From positions 1 to 8,578 of the forward strand of contig JBCBRH010000064.1 of assembly GCA_039819785.1 (NCBI GenBank): DNA of 8,578 nt, written 5' to 3'. Shown here one piece after another: positions 1 through 6,040 of this stretch. The translations under genes and the position numbers were made by a program. Below the pieces are notes generated by a model, which ran no database searches, was not told where the DNA came from, and saw only the letters and a list, made by a program, of their open reading frames with translations. This stretch comes from JBCBRD01 sp039819785. GTDB lineage: Bacteria > Pseudomonadota > Alphaproteobacteria > Rhizobiales > Hyphomicrobiaceae. Numbering within the stretch: the stretch's first letter is position 1; each line of letters begins with the position of its first letter.

Positions 1-146
1 ACTTCCTGCGTCTGCCGGTTGAGAGTTCTGCTTGAAACGATAAAGATCCGGTTGGCACCAAGGCGTTCCACTTCTTCCAACAAAGCCGCATGCGCCGGCT
101 TTCCGAACACAACGGCCTCCATCGTTGTCAGTTCTATTCGTGCCAT
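1..146 (-). CDS. Iron-containing alcohol dehydrogenase / maleylacetate reductase-like protein, N-terminal fragment
   Basis: The first 48 codons of a gene that leaves the window at position 1. The peptide begins MARIELTTMEAVVFGKPA and continues through ERLGANRIFIVSS and RTLNRQTQE. This matches the start of the Fe-ADH/maleylacetate reductase superfamily: a short beta strand ending in V(V/I)(F/Y)GxG/K, a helix ending ERLGA, then a strand (RIFIVSS) that starts the Rossmann-like NAD(P)-binding domain. The metal-binding and catalytic residues lie outside the window, so alcohol dehydrogenase and maleylacetate reductase cannot be told apart. The ATG at 146 gives the longest start; an ATG at codon 9 is possible, and neither has a strong Shine-Dalgarno. 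The gene follows the transporter operon on the same strand, 88 nt after the binding-protein stop and beyond a strong terminator. It therefore needs read-through or its own promoter, and I see no clear one in 147-191. Confidence 0.7.
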   Translation of the reverse strand, partial: MARIELTTMEAVVFGKPAHAALLEEVERLGANRIFIVSSRTLNRQTQE

Positions 147-191
147 CAGTCTTTCGGTACATGATTTGACCCGGCTTGCGGGCGTATCCGG

Positions 192-225
192 AAAAAGGCA
201 GCGCGCACCGATCGGGCGCGCTGCC
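192..225 (-). terminator. Rho-independent terminator of the transporter operon
   Basis: On the minus strand a perfect 10-bp stem, GGCAGCGCGC with GCGCGCTGCC (225-216 and 206-197), closes a 9-nt loop. It is followed at once by five T residues (196-192). It starts 10 nt after the stop codon of the binding-protein gene. GC-rich stem, short loop and T tract in the right order make this a textbook intrinsic terminator separating the transporter operon from the downstream dehydrogenase gene. Confidence 0.9.
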
Positions 226-234
226 GAGTTTGCA

Positions 235-1428
235 TCAATCCACTGCGATCACATCACCGAAAAGGGTCCAGTTTCCATCTTCAAACTTCATCAGCGACAT
301 GGCTTCGATTGGGGAGAAATCGTCAGCAGAAGTATTCACACTTATTCCAGGCAGCAGCATCGGTGCTTCGAAACCGTCAAGGTTCGCGGCGATGGCCATA
401 ATATTCTCGCGGGTCAGGTTGTCTCCGGCCTCGTTCAGAACATGTTCAAGTGTGAATGCCGAGGAGTAACAGGCCCAGTCCCACCAGTTGCCTTCGGATC
501 CTTTTTCAAAGTAGTTGGCTTTGAATTCGTGCCAGGCCTTCACATCGGGATCATTGGCATAGGCCGGATCCGAGGGTGCCTTGAGGTACTGGGTCGAAAT
601 GATGCCCTCAGCGTTTTCCAATCCGGCGGGATCCAGGACAGCTGACTTTGCGTTGGAAACGCTGACCAGAAACTGGGTTGTATCCCAGCCAATCTCGCCG
701 GCGCGGCGGATGGCCTGTGCCGCGAATTTCGGCGATGCGATATTAAAGAATACTGTGGCACCGCTGTCCTTAAGCGTGGACATCTGGCTGTCAATCGTCG
801 CACCCGTTACATCATAGCTGACTTCGGAGACCACCATACCTTTGTCTTCCAACTGATCGATAAAGGCATCCTTATAGTCTCGCCCAAAGTCATCGTTCTG
901 GTACAGAATGCCGATCTTGGCGTCTGGTATCGCCTCGTTGATGTGCTTGGCATAAATGCGTGCCTCGGCCGCGTAGCTGGGCAGATATGGCATGGTCCAG
1001 GGATAGTTCTCAGGGTCGTCCCACTTGGAAGCGCCAGTCGTGATAAATAGCTGCGGTACCTCACGCTGGTTCATATAGCGATGGATGGCCGAATTGGTTG
1101 GCGTACCGAGGTCCCCTGCCAAGAATAGCACGCCTTCGCGCTCCACCAGTCGGCGAGCTTGCTCTAGCGTTTTGGCCGGGTTGTAACCGTCGTCCTGAAC
1201 CAGCACATTAATCTTGCGGCCGTTGATGCCGCCTTTGTCGTTTACCGCGTTGAAGTAGCCCTCGAAGCAGTGTCCGACCGACCCATAGGCCGAAGCTGGC
1301 CCGCTGAGCGGAACAATAACACCGAACTTGATTTCGTCGTCCGTTGCGCCTTCGTCATAGTTGTCGGCCATTGCTGCGCCTGAGGCAAGCAGGCCACCCA
1401 AAACAGTCGCAATAGTTGTCTTCAGCAT
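235..1428 (-). CDS. Liv/HAAT-type ABC transporter periplasmic substrate-binding protein
   Basis: A 397-aa periplasmic ligand receptor (Peripla_BP_6 type) that captures the solute and delivers it to the membrane permease encoded just upstream. Residues 1-21 form a Sec signal peptide with a hydrophobic core and AMA-DN cleavage site. The mature protein opens with IKFGVIVPLSGPASAYG (33-49), the standard first strand and ligand loop, followed by NDKGGINGRKI. Motifs GTPTNSA (108-114), TTGASKW (130-136) and YQNDDFGRDY (176-185) place it in a branch common in alphaproteobacteria whose members are often called branched-chain amino acid binding proteins without proof. Some relatives bind aromatic acids. 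Cys54 and Cys320 are the only cysteines I see in the mature part and might pair. The start is secure: GGGAGG at 1437-1442 lies 8 nt before the ATG. It is last in the operon, 52 nt after livM, with a terminator directly behind. The ligand is unknown. Confidence 0.93.
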   Translation of the reverse strand: MLKTTIATVLGGLLASGAAMADNYDEGATDDEIKFGVIVPLSGPASAYGSVGHCFEGYFNAVNDKGGINGRKINVLVQDDGYNPAKTLEQARRLVEREGVLFLAGDLGTPTNSAIHRYMNQREVPQLFITTGASKWDDPENYPWTMPYLPSYAAEARIYAKHINEAIPDAKIGILYQNDDFGRDYKDAFIDQLEDKGMVVSEVSYDVTGATIDSQMSTLKDSGATVFFNIASPKFAAQAIRRAGEIGWDTTQFLVSVSNAKSAVLDPAGLENAEGIISTQYLKAPSDPAYANDPDVKAWHEFKANYFEKGSEGNWWDWACYSSAFTLEHVLNEAGDNLTRENIMAIAANLDGFEAPMLLPGISVNTSADDFSPIEAMSLMKFEDGNWTLFGDVIAVD

Positions 1429-1480
1429 TTGTAGATCCTCCCATTATGCTGCGATGAAAGCGGATAGACCCGCGTGACTG

Positions 1481-2503
1481 TCACGAACCGCTTTGACCCG
1501 CGACTTTGAACTTCAACCAGTCAAACATGCCTGCAAGTCCTTTGGGTTGAATGGCCATGACCAAGATCACGACGGCGCCGTATACGGCCCAGCTGCCGCC
1601 CTGCCAGACCTCTTCGGTCACATTTGGCACGAGGACGATGAAGGCGCTGCCAAGAATTGGCCCCAGAAGCGGTGAGCAGAGCCCCCCGACAACCACAGCG
1701 GTGAAGAGCGAGATCGATAGAAAAAACGGAAAGCTGTCGGGGGCAACAAACTGTACGGCTACCGCCTGAAGCGCTCCACCCACAGAGCAGGCAAGAACGC
1801 TGTACACGAATGCCCGTGTCTTGGCTTTGGTGACATCGAACCCCATGGCACGCGCGGCGATCGGGTTGTCGCGGGTTGCGAGCCACGCATAGCCGTTCAG
1901 CCCTCGTACAAGCCGGAGCGTGACGTAGGCGAAGGCAAGGAAGTAAACCACAACTGTCAGGTAAATCGACTGGTCAAGATCGAGGCCAGTCCATTTGGGC
2001 GCCGGATTAATCAGCAGAAACAAACCTTGAACACCGCCTGTCCACTGCGCGAAAAGATCAGACCGGAGAATTGTGGGGGTTGCGATTGCAAGCCCAAATG
2101 TAGCCAGCGCAAGGTACACGCCCTCAAGCCGCAGCGCCGGCTTGCCGATGATCCAGCCCGCTGCCATGCCGACGATACCGGCGACGATGGGCGTGAACGC
2201 AAAGGACATGCCGAACTGGTCAATGCAGATAGCAGCCGAATAGGCCCCAATTGCAAAGAATGCTCCATGCCCCAGTGAAATCTGACCGTTGTACCCCATC
2301 AGGACATTCAGCCCCATCGCCGCAATGGCATAGGACAGGATCGAACTGGCCAGGAACAACTCATAGCCTTGTAGAGTGCCGGTTGCTGCAAGAAACAGGA
2401 TGGCAGCCGCGCCATAGCCCAGCCGGGCCCAAAACCTTGCCGACGGCCTGAAGTCTGGCATTTCATGTACCCGATTTGCAGGTTCATTGAGCCCCGTGGT
2501 CAT
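1481..2503 (-). CDS. livM: Liv/HAAT-type ABC transporter permease LivM
   Basis: A 340-aa polytopic inner-membrane subunit that pairs with LivH to form the translocation pore. After a polar N-terminus of about 28 residues come multiple hydrophobic segments. The family hallmark GYNGQISLGHGAF is at residues 70-82. The conserved cytoplasmic stretch RAMGFDVTKAKTRAF, the coupling region that docks on the ATPases, lies in the second half. The C-terminus ends KGLAGMFDW, typical of LivM. An ATG at 2530 would add nine residues and overlap livH by 26 nt. I prefer the ATG at 2503 because GGAGG (2511-2515) sits 7 nt before it and because it falls one base after the livH stop (TGATATG), an arrangement typical of coupled genes. 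The substrate is set mainly by the binding protein and is not known. Confidence 0.92.
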   Translation of the reverse strand: MTTGLNEPANRVHEMPDFRPSARFWARLGYGAAAILFLAATGTLQGYELFLASSILSYAIAAMGLNVLMGYNGQISLGHGAFFAIGAYSAAICIDQFGMSFAFTPIVAGIVGMAAGWIIGKPALRLEGVYLALATFGLAIATPTILRSDLFAQWTGGVQGLFLLINPAPKWTGLDLDQSIYLTVVVYFLAFAYVTLRLVRGLNGYAWLATRDNPIAARAMGFDVTKAKTRAFVYSVLACSVGGALQAVAVQFVAPDSFPFFLSISLFTAVVVGGLCSPLLGPILGSAFIVLVPNVTEEVWQGGSWAVYGAVVILVMAIQPKGLAGMFDWLKFKVAGQSGS

Positions 2504-2504
2504 A

Positions 2505-3386
2505 TCAAACCCTCCGGGTGACAAGTTCACCGAACAACCCAGCCGGCTTTACCAGCAGGACTGACAGAATAAGAAGAAGCGCGATAAGCTCACGGAACTC
2601 GATGCCGTAGGGCACATAGGCTGAGATCATCGCTTCCAAAACGCCGACGATAAGCCCTCCCAATGCTGCACCGAAGGGGCTGGTGATCCCGCCTAGCAAG
2701 GCGCCAGCCAGAGCGAAGATCAACGGTGCCAACCCCATGCTGGGATCGAGAAACGTCACGGGCGCGATCATGACACCAGCTATAGCACCAATCGCCGCCG
2801 CCAGACCCCAACCAAGCGCCAGCATGAAAGAGACGTTTATCCCGACAAGTCGACTGCTTTCGTGATTGTCGGCGGACGCGCGCAAAGCCAGACCGAGCCT
2901 TGTATAGCGAAAGAAGAACCACGTAGCCGCAAGCACAACACACGTTGTCAGAAGTGAACCAAGCGTGTGCGCGCGAATGGAAAGATCGCTCACAATTTGG
3001 ACCGAGCCATCCGAAAACGCGCTTGGGAAAGGTTTTACCTCATAGTTCCAGATTGCTCCGGCCAGGCTGTGAATACCAAGGAACAAACCAACAAAAACCG
3101 CAACGATCACGAGGTCGTCGGCCTCGTCGAAAGGACGGATCACAACGCGTTCCAGAATGACGGCACCAATGAAGGACACAATCATGGTCAACAGGATCGC
3201 TGGCCAGATCGGAACACCCATCTGCACGAGCGTCCAAGCAATAAAGGTTGAAAAAACAGCCAGTTCACCCTGCGCCAGGTTCACGTGGCCGGTAGATTTG
3301 TAGATCACCACCAGGGCCAACGCCATGATGGCATAGATGCCGCCGGACGACAGGCCAATAATCAGTTGCTCAAGGAAGAAGGTCAT
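2505..3386 (-). CDS. livH: Liv/HAAT-type ABC transporter permease LivH
   Basis: A 293-aa inner-membrane permease, partner of LivM, with about eight hydrophobic segments. The N-terminus carries the LivH signature GHVNLAQGELA (33-43) after the first membrane segment (GLSSGGIYAIMALALVVIY). The cytoplasmic coupling loop LRASADNHESSRLVGI lies in the middle of the protein. The motif ALLGGITSPFGAALGG and the end KPAGLFGE are also standard. The ATG overlaps the livF stop by 4 nt (ATGA), and GAGGTG lies 6 nt upstream inside livF, so translation is probably coupled. Length and organisation are normal for the family and nothing looks broken. Confidence 0.94.
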   Translation of the reverse strand: MTFFLEQLIIGLSSGGIYAIMALALVVIYKSTGHVNLAQGELAVFSTFIAWTLVQMGVPIWPAILLTMIVSFIGAVILERVVIRPFDEADDLVIVAVFVGLFLGIHSLAGAIWNYEVKPFPSAFSDGSVQIVSDLSIRAHTLGSLLTTCVVLAATWFFFRYTRLGLALRASADNHESSRLVGINVSFMLALGWGLAAAIGAIAGVMIAPVTFLDPSMGLAPLIFALAGALLGGITSPFGAALGGLIVGVLEAMISAYVPYGIEFRELIALLLILSVLLVKPAGLFGELVTRRV

Positions 3387-4123
3387 TGTTGCACCTCTGT
3401 AGGTGCGGGGTCGTGGCCAAGATACGCCCGCGCGATTTCCTGGTTTTTAGAGAGTTCTTCCGAAGTGCCGCGCGCAACGACGCTTCCGACCTCCAGAAGC
3501 GTCGCGTTTGTTGCCAGTTTTAGTGCGAGGTTCGAGTTTTGCTCGACCAAAAGCATCGAGACACCTTCCTCGGCGGCGATATCTTCCAGGATCTGAAACA
3601 GTTGCTTCACGATAACCGGCGCTAACCCGATGGAGGGCTCATCAAGTAGAATGAGCCGGGGTTCGGCCATTAGCGCCCGCCCGATGGCCAGCATCTGTTG
3701 CTCACCGCCCGACAGCGTTCCGGCGTGCTGTTTCTTTCTTTCCTCTAGGCGAGGAAAGTATCCAAAGACGCGTTCCAAAGTTCGACCAAAACTGGAGCGA
3801 TCTCTTGCGGTAAATGACCCTAATCGCAGGTTGTCCATGACGCTCAGGCCCGAAAAAGTCCCCCGCCCGTCTGGAACATGCGCCACGCCCATGCGGGCGA
3901 TTTCTTCGGGTTTTCTACCGCAAATGTCCTCACCAAACAGCGATATCTCTCCGCTGGTCTGGATCATTCCGCAGATAGCGCGCAACGTCGTCGTTTTACC
4001 GGCGCCATTGGCTCCAAGAAGGGCTGTAACCTGGCCGCCGGGCACTTCGAAATCGATTCCGTGCAATATGGCACCGTGTCCATAGGTTGCAGAAACATCT
4101 TTCAGAACAAGTGCCGGGGTCAT
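3383..4123 (-). CDS. livF: Liv/HAAT-type ABC transporter ATP-binding protein LivF
   Basis: A 246-aa cytoplasmic ATPase that, together with LivG, powers uptake through LivH/LivM. It shows Walker A GANGAGKTT (37-45), the LivF-type stretch GVAHVPDGRGTFSGLSV (79-95), ABC signature LSGGEQQ (137-143), Walker B LILLDEP (157-163), and the LivF variant of the H-loop region, LLVEQNSNLALKLA. The C-terminus ends with AYLGHDP followed by a short tail. The ATG overlaps the livG stop by 4 nt (ATGA), with a purine-rich GAGAGGAA just upstream. All catalytic motifs are intact. This contrasts with its partner LivG, whose signature motif is altered. Confidence 0.95.
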   Translation of the reverse strand: MTPALVLKDVSATYGHGAILHGIDFEVPGGQVTALLGANGAGKTTTLRAICGMIQTSGEISLFGEDICGRKPEEIARMGVAHVPDGRGTFSGLSVMDNLRLGSFTARDRSSFGRTLERVFGYFPRLEERKKQHAGTLSGGEQQMLAIGRALMAEPRLILLDEPSIGLAPVIVKQLFQILEDIAAEEGVSMLLVEQNSNLALKLATNATLLEVGSVVARGTSEELSKNQEIARAYLGHDPAPTEVQQ

Positions 4124-4902
4124 GCAGCTTCCTCTCCGAGATAGGCCTTTAGAACCTGTGGATGAAACCTGACTTCGTGGGGAAGGCCCTCGGCGATCTT
4201 CTGACCGAAATCCATCGCAACGACGCGGTTCGAGACTTTCATGACCAGATTGAGGTGATGTTCAACCAACAGAATGGCGACTTTAAACTCGTCGCGGACT
4301 TTTTGGATCAGATCTTCCAGTTGAGCGACTTCGTCGCGATTCAAACCTCCGGCCGGTTCGTCCAGCATCAGGAGTTTTGGCTCTGCCGCCAAGGCGCGGG
4401 CAAACTCAATACGTTTGCGTACGGCAAAGTTCTGGTCGGCGATCGAGTGGTGAGCAATGTCTGCCAAGTCAAGCAACTCAAGCAAGTGCATAATATAGTC
4501 ACGCGTCCTGGCCCGCTCTTTACGTACAGCAGCGCCCCCAAAGATGTCCGCCACCAAGCTGCTGTTCATCTCAAACTGCGCCCCGGTCTGAACGTTTTCG
4601 AAAACGCTCATTGTTTCAAAGAGCGCGATATTTTGAAAAGTTCGACCTACGCCCTTTGAGACCATGTCTTCAGGATGCAGGCTGCTGATGCTTTCGCCCA
4701 TAATCCGGATGTCCCCGGACGTCTGCTGATACAGGCGGCTTAGACAGTTGAACAGCGTTGTCTTGCCCGCGCCGTTCGGCCCGATCAGGCCCAGAATCTC
4801 CTGCTGGTATATTTTCAGAGAGATGCTGTTGAGCGCGACGATGCCACCAAATCGAATGGTGACATCTTCGGCCTCCAACAGAAGGTCTGTTTCTCCGCCC
4901 AA
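4120..4902 (-). CDS. livG: Liv/HAAT-type ABC transporter ATP-binding protein LivG (TTG start proposed)
   Basis: The first gene of the operon encodes the second cytoplasmic ATPase. Counting from the TTG start (260 aa) it has Walker A GPNGAGKT (41-48), Q-loop context GVGRTFQN (84-91), Walker B LLMLDEP (177-183), then AGGLNRDEV and H-loop VEHH. The LivG-type C-terminus reads HPQVLKAYLGEE. The ABC signature is unusual: where relatives have LPYG or LPFG before xRKR, this protein reads QNFAVRKR (157-164), so the signature glycine is Ala. An ATG at 4935 would add 11 residues. It lacks a Shine-Dalgarno and lies only about 4 nt below the predicted transcription start. The TTG at 4902 has GGGAGGA (4909-4915) 6 nt upstream, so I prefer it. 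Gene identity is certain; the start is probable. Confidence 0.9.
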   Translation of the reverse strand: MGGETDLLLEAEDVTIRFGGIVALNSISLKIYQQEILGLIGPNGAGKTTLFNCLSRLYQQTSGDIRIMGESISSLHPEDMVSKGVGRTFQNIALFETMSVFENVQTGAQFEMNSSLVADIFGGAAVRKERARTRDYIMHLLELLDLADIAHHSIADQNFAVRKRIEFARALAAEPKLLMLDEPAGGLNRDEVAQLEDLIQKVRDEFKVAILLVEHHLNLVMKVSNRVVAMDFGQKIAEGLPHEVRFHPQVLKAYLGEEAA

Positions 4903-4945
4903 CGCAAATCCTCCCAATTTGCTCGACCTGAACATTTAATGTCGG

Positions 4946-4974
4946 ACAATAAATTTGCAGTGGTGGTCAGTCAA
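4946..4974 (-). promoter_or_regulatory. Sigma70-type promoter of the transporter operon
   Basis: On the minus strand, TTGACT (4974-4969) matches the -35 consensus at five of six bases. A 17-bp spacer leads to TATTGT (4951-4946), which matches the -10 consensus at four of six. Transcription would start near 4939, giving a leader of about 37 nt to the TTG start of livG. One arm of an 8-bp inverted repeat (GGTGGTCA at 4962-4969) lies within the spacer and edge of the -35 box, so a regulator could bind there. Confidence 0.6.
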
Positions 4975-5011
4975 GGCTCTTTCTAAAGGACGGTCTCATT
5001 TAGTGACCACC
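4962..5011. promoter_or_regulatory. Inverted repeat overlapping the operon promoter, possible operator
   Basis: GGTGGTCA (4962-4969) and its exact reverse complement TGACCACC (5004-5011) have centres 42 bp apart, about four helical turns. The first arm lies inside the promoter. This geometry would suit a dimeric regulator or a looping repressor. An 8-bp match at this spacing can also arise by chance, and no regulator gene is in the window. Confidence 0.3.
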
Positions 5012-5201
5012 TTTAAGTGAGGGTCCGAACGTTACAAGCGGCTTGGAACCCTTGCCGCATCTGACCCATTGTCGATCTCCGTGAACGGAGGTTACGAGTT
5101 CCGCGCGAGATAAAGGCCAAAGTTCGGCATCGTCATAGACAGCTGTTTCTACAATCTACTGGCACCCTCAAAAAAATGGATCAACGGTGAAACAGAATAA
5201 A

Positions 5202-5229
5202 CGCGGGCCGAAATCAAACCCGCGACACC
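5202..5229 (-). terminator. Weak hairpin, possible secondary terminator
   Basis: On the minus strand a 6-bp stem, CGCGGG (5224-5219) with CCCGCG (5207-5202), encloses an 11-nt loop and is followed by a T-rich run TTTATTCTG. It has the form of a weak intrinsic terminator. No convincing gene ends directly upstream of it, so its use is doubtful. Confidence 0.25.
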
Positions 5230-5553
5230 AAAAATACGGTACCCTCAAACTCCTTTGTGAAGGCGATTGGCGATCGCATACTGCTGAGTGCTACATCGTT
5301 GAACGACCGATTTGAGGAATGTGCTGCAGATTTACGTTCCCCACGCCGCGACAGCGGACGTTTTCTGCTAGTGATTAGCTAACTGCAAAAAAATCGGGTG
5401 TGCCAAATGACTTGTAAGGTCCCTCCTTAGCGCTTTTTTTGCCCATTCACCGAATAGCTGCTGTCTTTCTACTATCTTGCGGCAAACGAGTGTCAGTAGG
5501 TGCAGTGAATTCTGGGCTGCGTGCATGCCATGAACCGGCAACAACCGGTTTGG

Positions 5554-5590
5554 GCTCAATCCAGCCATTTGAGGGCCGATTGAGCAATCG
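5554..5590. repeat. Overlapping, mutually exclusive inverted repeats
   Basis: GCTCAATC (5554-5561) is exactly complementary to GATTGAGC (5578-5585). The overlapping CGATTG (5577-5582) is exactly complementary to CAATCG (5585-5590). The two hairpins cannot form together. Just beside them is AACCGG/CCGGTT (5533-5550). The function is unknown; a protein-binding or recombination site is possible and chance is not excluded. Confidence 0.35.
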
Positions 5591-5623
5591 CAGCATCAAC
5601 AAAGCCACTTGCCATTAGTCCAC

Positions 5624-5652
5624 ATAAGAAAGGGCCCCGCCGAAGCGGGGCC
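5624..5652 (-). terminator. Rho-independent terminator of the accessory gene cluster
   Basis: On the minus strand an 8-bp stem, GGCCCCGC (5652-5645) with GCGGGGCC (5640-5633), is capped by the very stable C(UUCG)G tetraloop. It is followed by CTTTCTTAT. It lies about 30 nt past the last stop codon of the small-gene cluster (5682). The short, interrupted T tract makes it a little less than ideal, but its position and stem strength fit a transcript end. Confidence 0.75.
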
Positions 5653-5681
5653 AAGTTGATCCTCACCACAAGGATTGGAAT

Positions 5682-5987
5682 TCAGTCAGCGTTGGCATGA
5701 GCGGCACGCCAGTTGTCGCCCTCTGGAACGTCATCTTGCTCACTTAGCAAAGTGACACGCCGGTTCATGAGCGCTCGAAAGATGGGCGTAGAAGGGTCAT
5801 CGCCTCGATGTCTGCGCTGCGGGCGGCGGATGCCAATAGGGCCGTGCCGGTAGAACCAGATCGCGATATCGACCGCCTCAATGTCGGTCTCGCGATAGAT
5901 CAGGTCGAGCGGCATACACACGCCGTGGGTGTCCAGATCACGATTGCACTTGGGCGGCGACTCCACACGCCGGGGGCTTTGCCACAT
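5682..5987 (-). CDS. Hypothetical protein, probably the 3' part of a frameshifted small gene
   Basis: An open frame of up to 101 codons. Starts are possible at 5987 or at ATG 5915 (MPLDLIYRETDIEAVDIAIW), and neither has a visible Shine-Dalgarno. The stretch KCNRDLDTHGVCMPLDLIYRE is protein-like, with Cys pairs suggestive of half a zinc ribbon. The rest (DIAIWFYRHGPIGIRR, then an acidic tail) is not from a family I can name. The upstream half of a zinc ribbon (CPACG) lies in the overlapping -1-related frame of the neighbouring 46-codon reading frame. One added base in the C5 run at 5972-5976 would join both into a 119-aa protein with C-X2-C-X12-C-X9-C. I therefore suspect a single-base deletion, or a sequencing error, in one gene. 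A separate overlapping gene is the alternative. A terminator follows 30 nt downstream. Confidence 0.5.
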   Translation of the reverse strand: MWQSPRRVESPPKCNRDLDTHGVCMPLDLIYRETDIEAVDIAIWFYRHGPIGIRRPQRRHRGDDPSTPIFRALMNRRVTLLSEQDDVPEGDNWRAAHANAD

Positions 5988-6040
5988 GCGGGACAGCGCA
6001 CGGCCAAGACGGGGTGTTTGTGAGCAGTGAAGTCAGGCAT
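5900..6040 (-). CDS. Small ORF with CPxCG motif, probable 5' part of a frameshifted zinc-ribbon gene
   Basis: A 46-codon frame starting MPDFTAHKHPVLAVRCPACG and ending abruptly in the low-complexity tail CVCRST. Its ATG overlaps the stop of the 215-aa gene by 8 nt (ATGCCTGA), a coupling arrangement seen throughout this cluster, so the start is probably real. CPACGKAPGVW resembles one knuckle of a zinc ribbon. The stretch VRCPxCxxxPGVWxxRPSG is familiar from small accessory proteins of alphaproteobacterial plasmids, which is a recollection and not a search result. The second Cys pair (KCNRDLDTHGVC) is found only in the other frame, so the protein as encoded is probably truncated. It may be a nonfunctional fragment. 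Confidence 0.45.
   Translation of the reverse strand: MPDFTAHKHPVLAVRCPACGKAPGVWSRRPSAIVIWTPTACVCRST

Larger units (their letters stand above)
4975..5620. other. Gene-free stretch between transporter operon and accessory module
   Basis: About 650 bases with no convincing gene on either strand, visibly richer in A/T runs than its flanks (A7 near 5385, T7 near 5433). It contains a CGCGGG/CCCGCG hairpin (5202-5224) followed on the minus strand by TTTATT, which is a weak terminator candidate. It also contains a small palindrome CTCCG-TGAA-CGGAG (5077-5090), the hairpin AACCGG/CCGGTT (5533-5550), and competing inverted repeats at 5554-5590. A 12-base near-repeat, GGCACCCTCAAA (5161) and GGTACCCTCAAA (5238), is also present. 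The only open frames are short and do not resemble known proteins. It could be decayed sequence at an element boundary. Confidence 0.6.

Noticed and set aside
19..645. Plus-strand open frame of 208 codons opposite the dehydrogenase start, terminator and binding-protein gene
   Set aside because: It runs antisense through a well-supported gene and a terminator, with no recognisable domain; it is a shadow of the GC-rich minus-strand coding frame.
1473..1485. Palindrome CGTGAC-T-GTCACG across the livM stop codon, considered as an operator or terminator
   Set aside because: Short stem with a one-base centre, no T tract, located inside the operon; probably incidental.
3630..4659. Long plus-strand open frames opposite livF and livG
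   Set aside because: Mirror frames of highly conserved ATPase genes; their sequences show no family features.
5000..5155. Minus-strand open frame of 51 codons upstream of the liv promoter, with protein-like text such as VTSVHGDRQWVRCGKG
   Set aside because: No ATG, GTG or TTG start with a Shine-Dalgarno, and bounded by a TAG upstream. It might be a gene relic or part of a dispersed intergenic repeat, but cannot be supported alone; a search of the same genome for copies would decide.
5161..5249. Near-direct repeat GGCACCCTCAAA / GGTACCCTCAAA 77 bases apart, considered as att-like or iteron-like
   Set aside because: Only two copies, 11 of 12 matching, no integrase or replication gene nearby; chance is a good explanation.
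5368..5568. Minus-strand open frame of 66 codons in the gene-free region
   Set aside because: No Shine-Dalgarno at its start, codon use unlike the neighbouring genes, homopolymer A7/T7 runs within it, and no recognisable motif. Treated as chance or decayed sequence.
4936..5681. tRNA, other structured RNA or CRISPR array in the intergenic region
   Set aside because: No cloverleaf, no CCA-type 3' end with T-arm consensus, and no regularly spaced repeats were seen.
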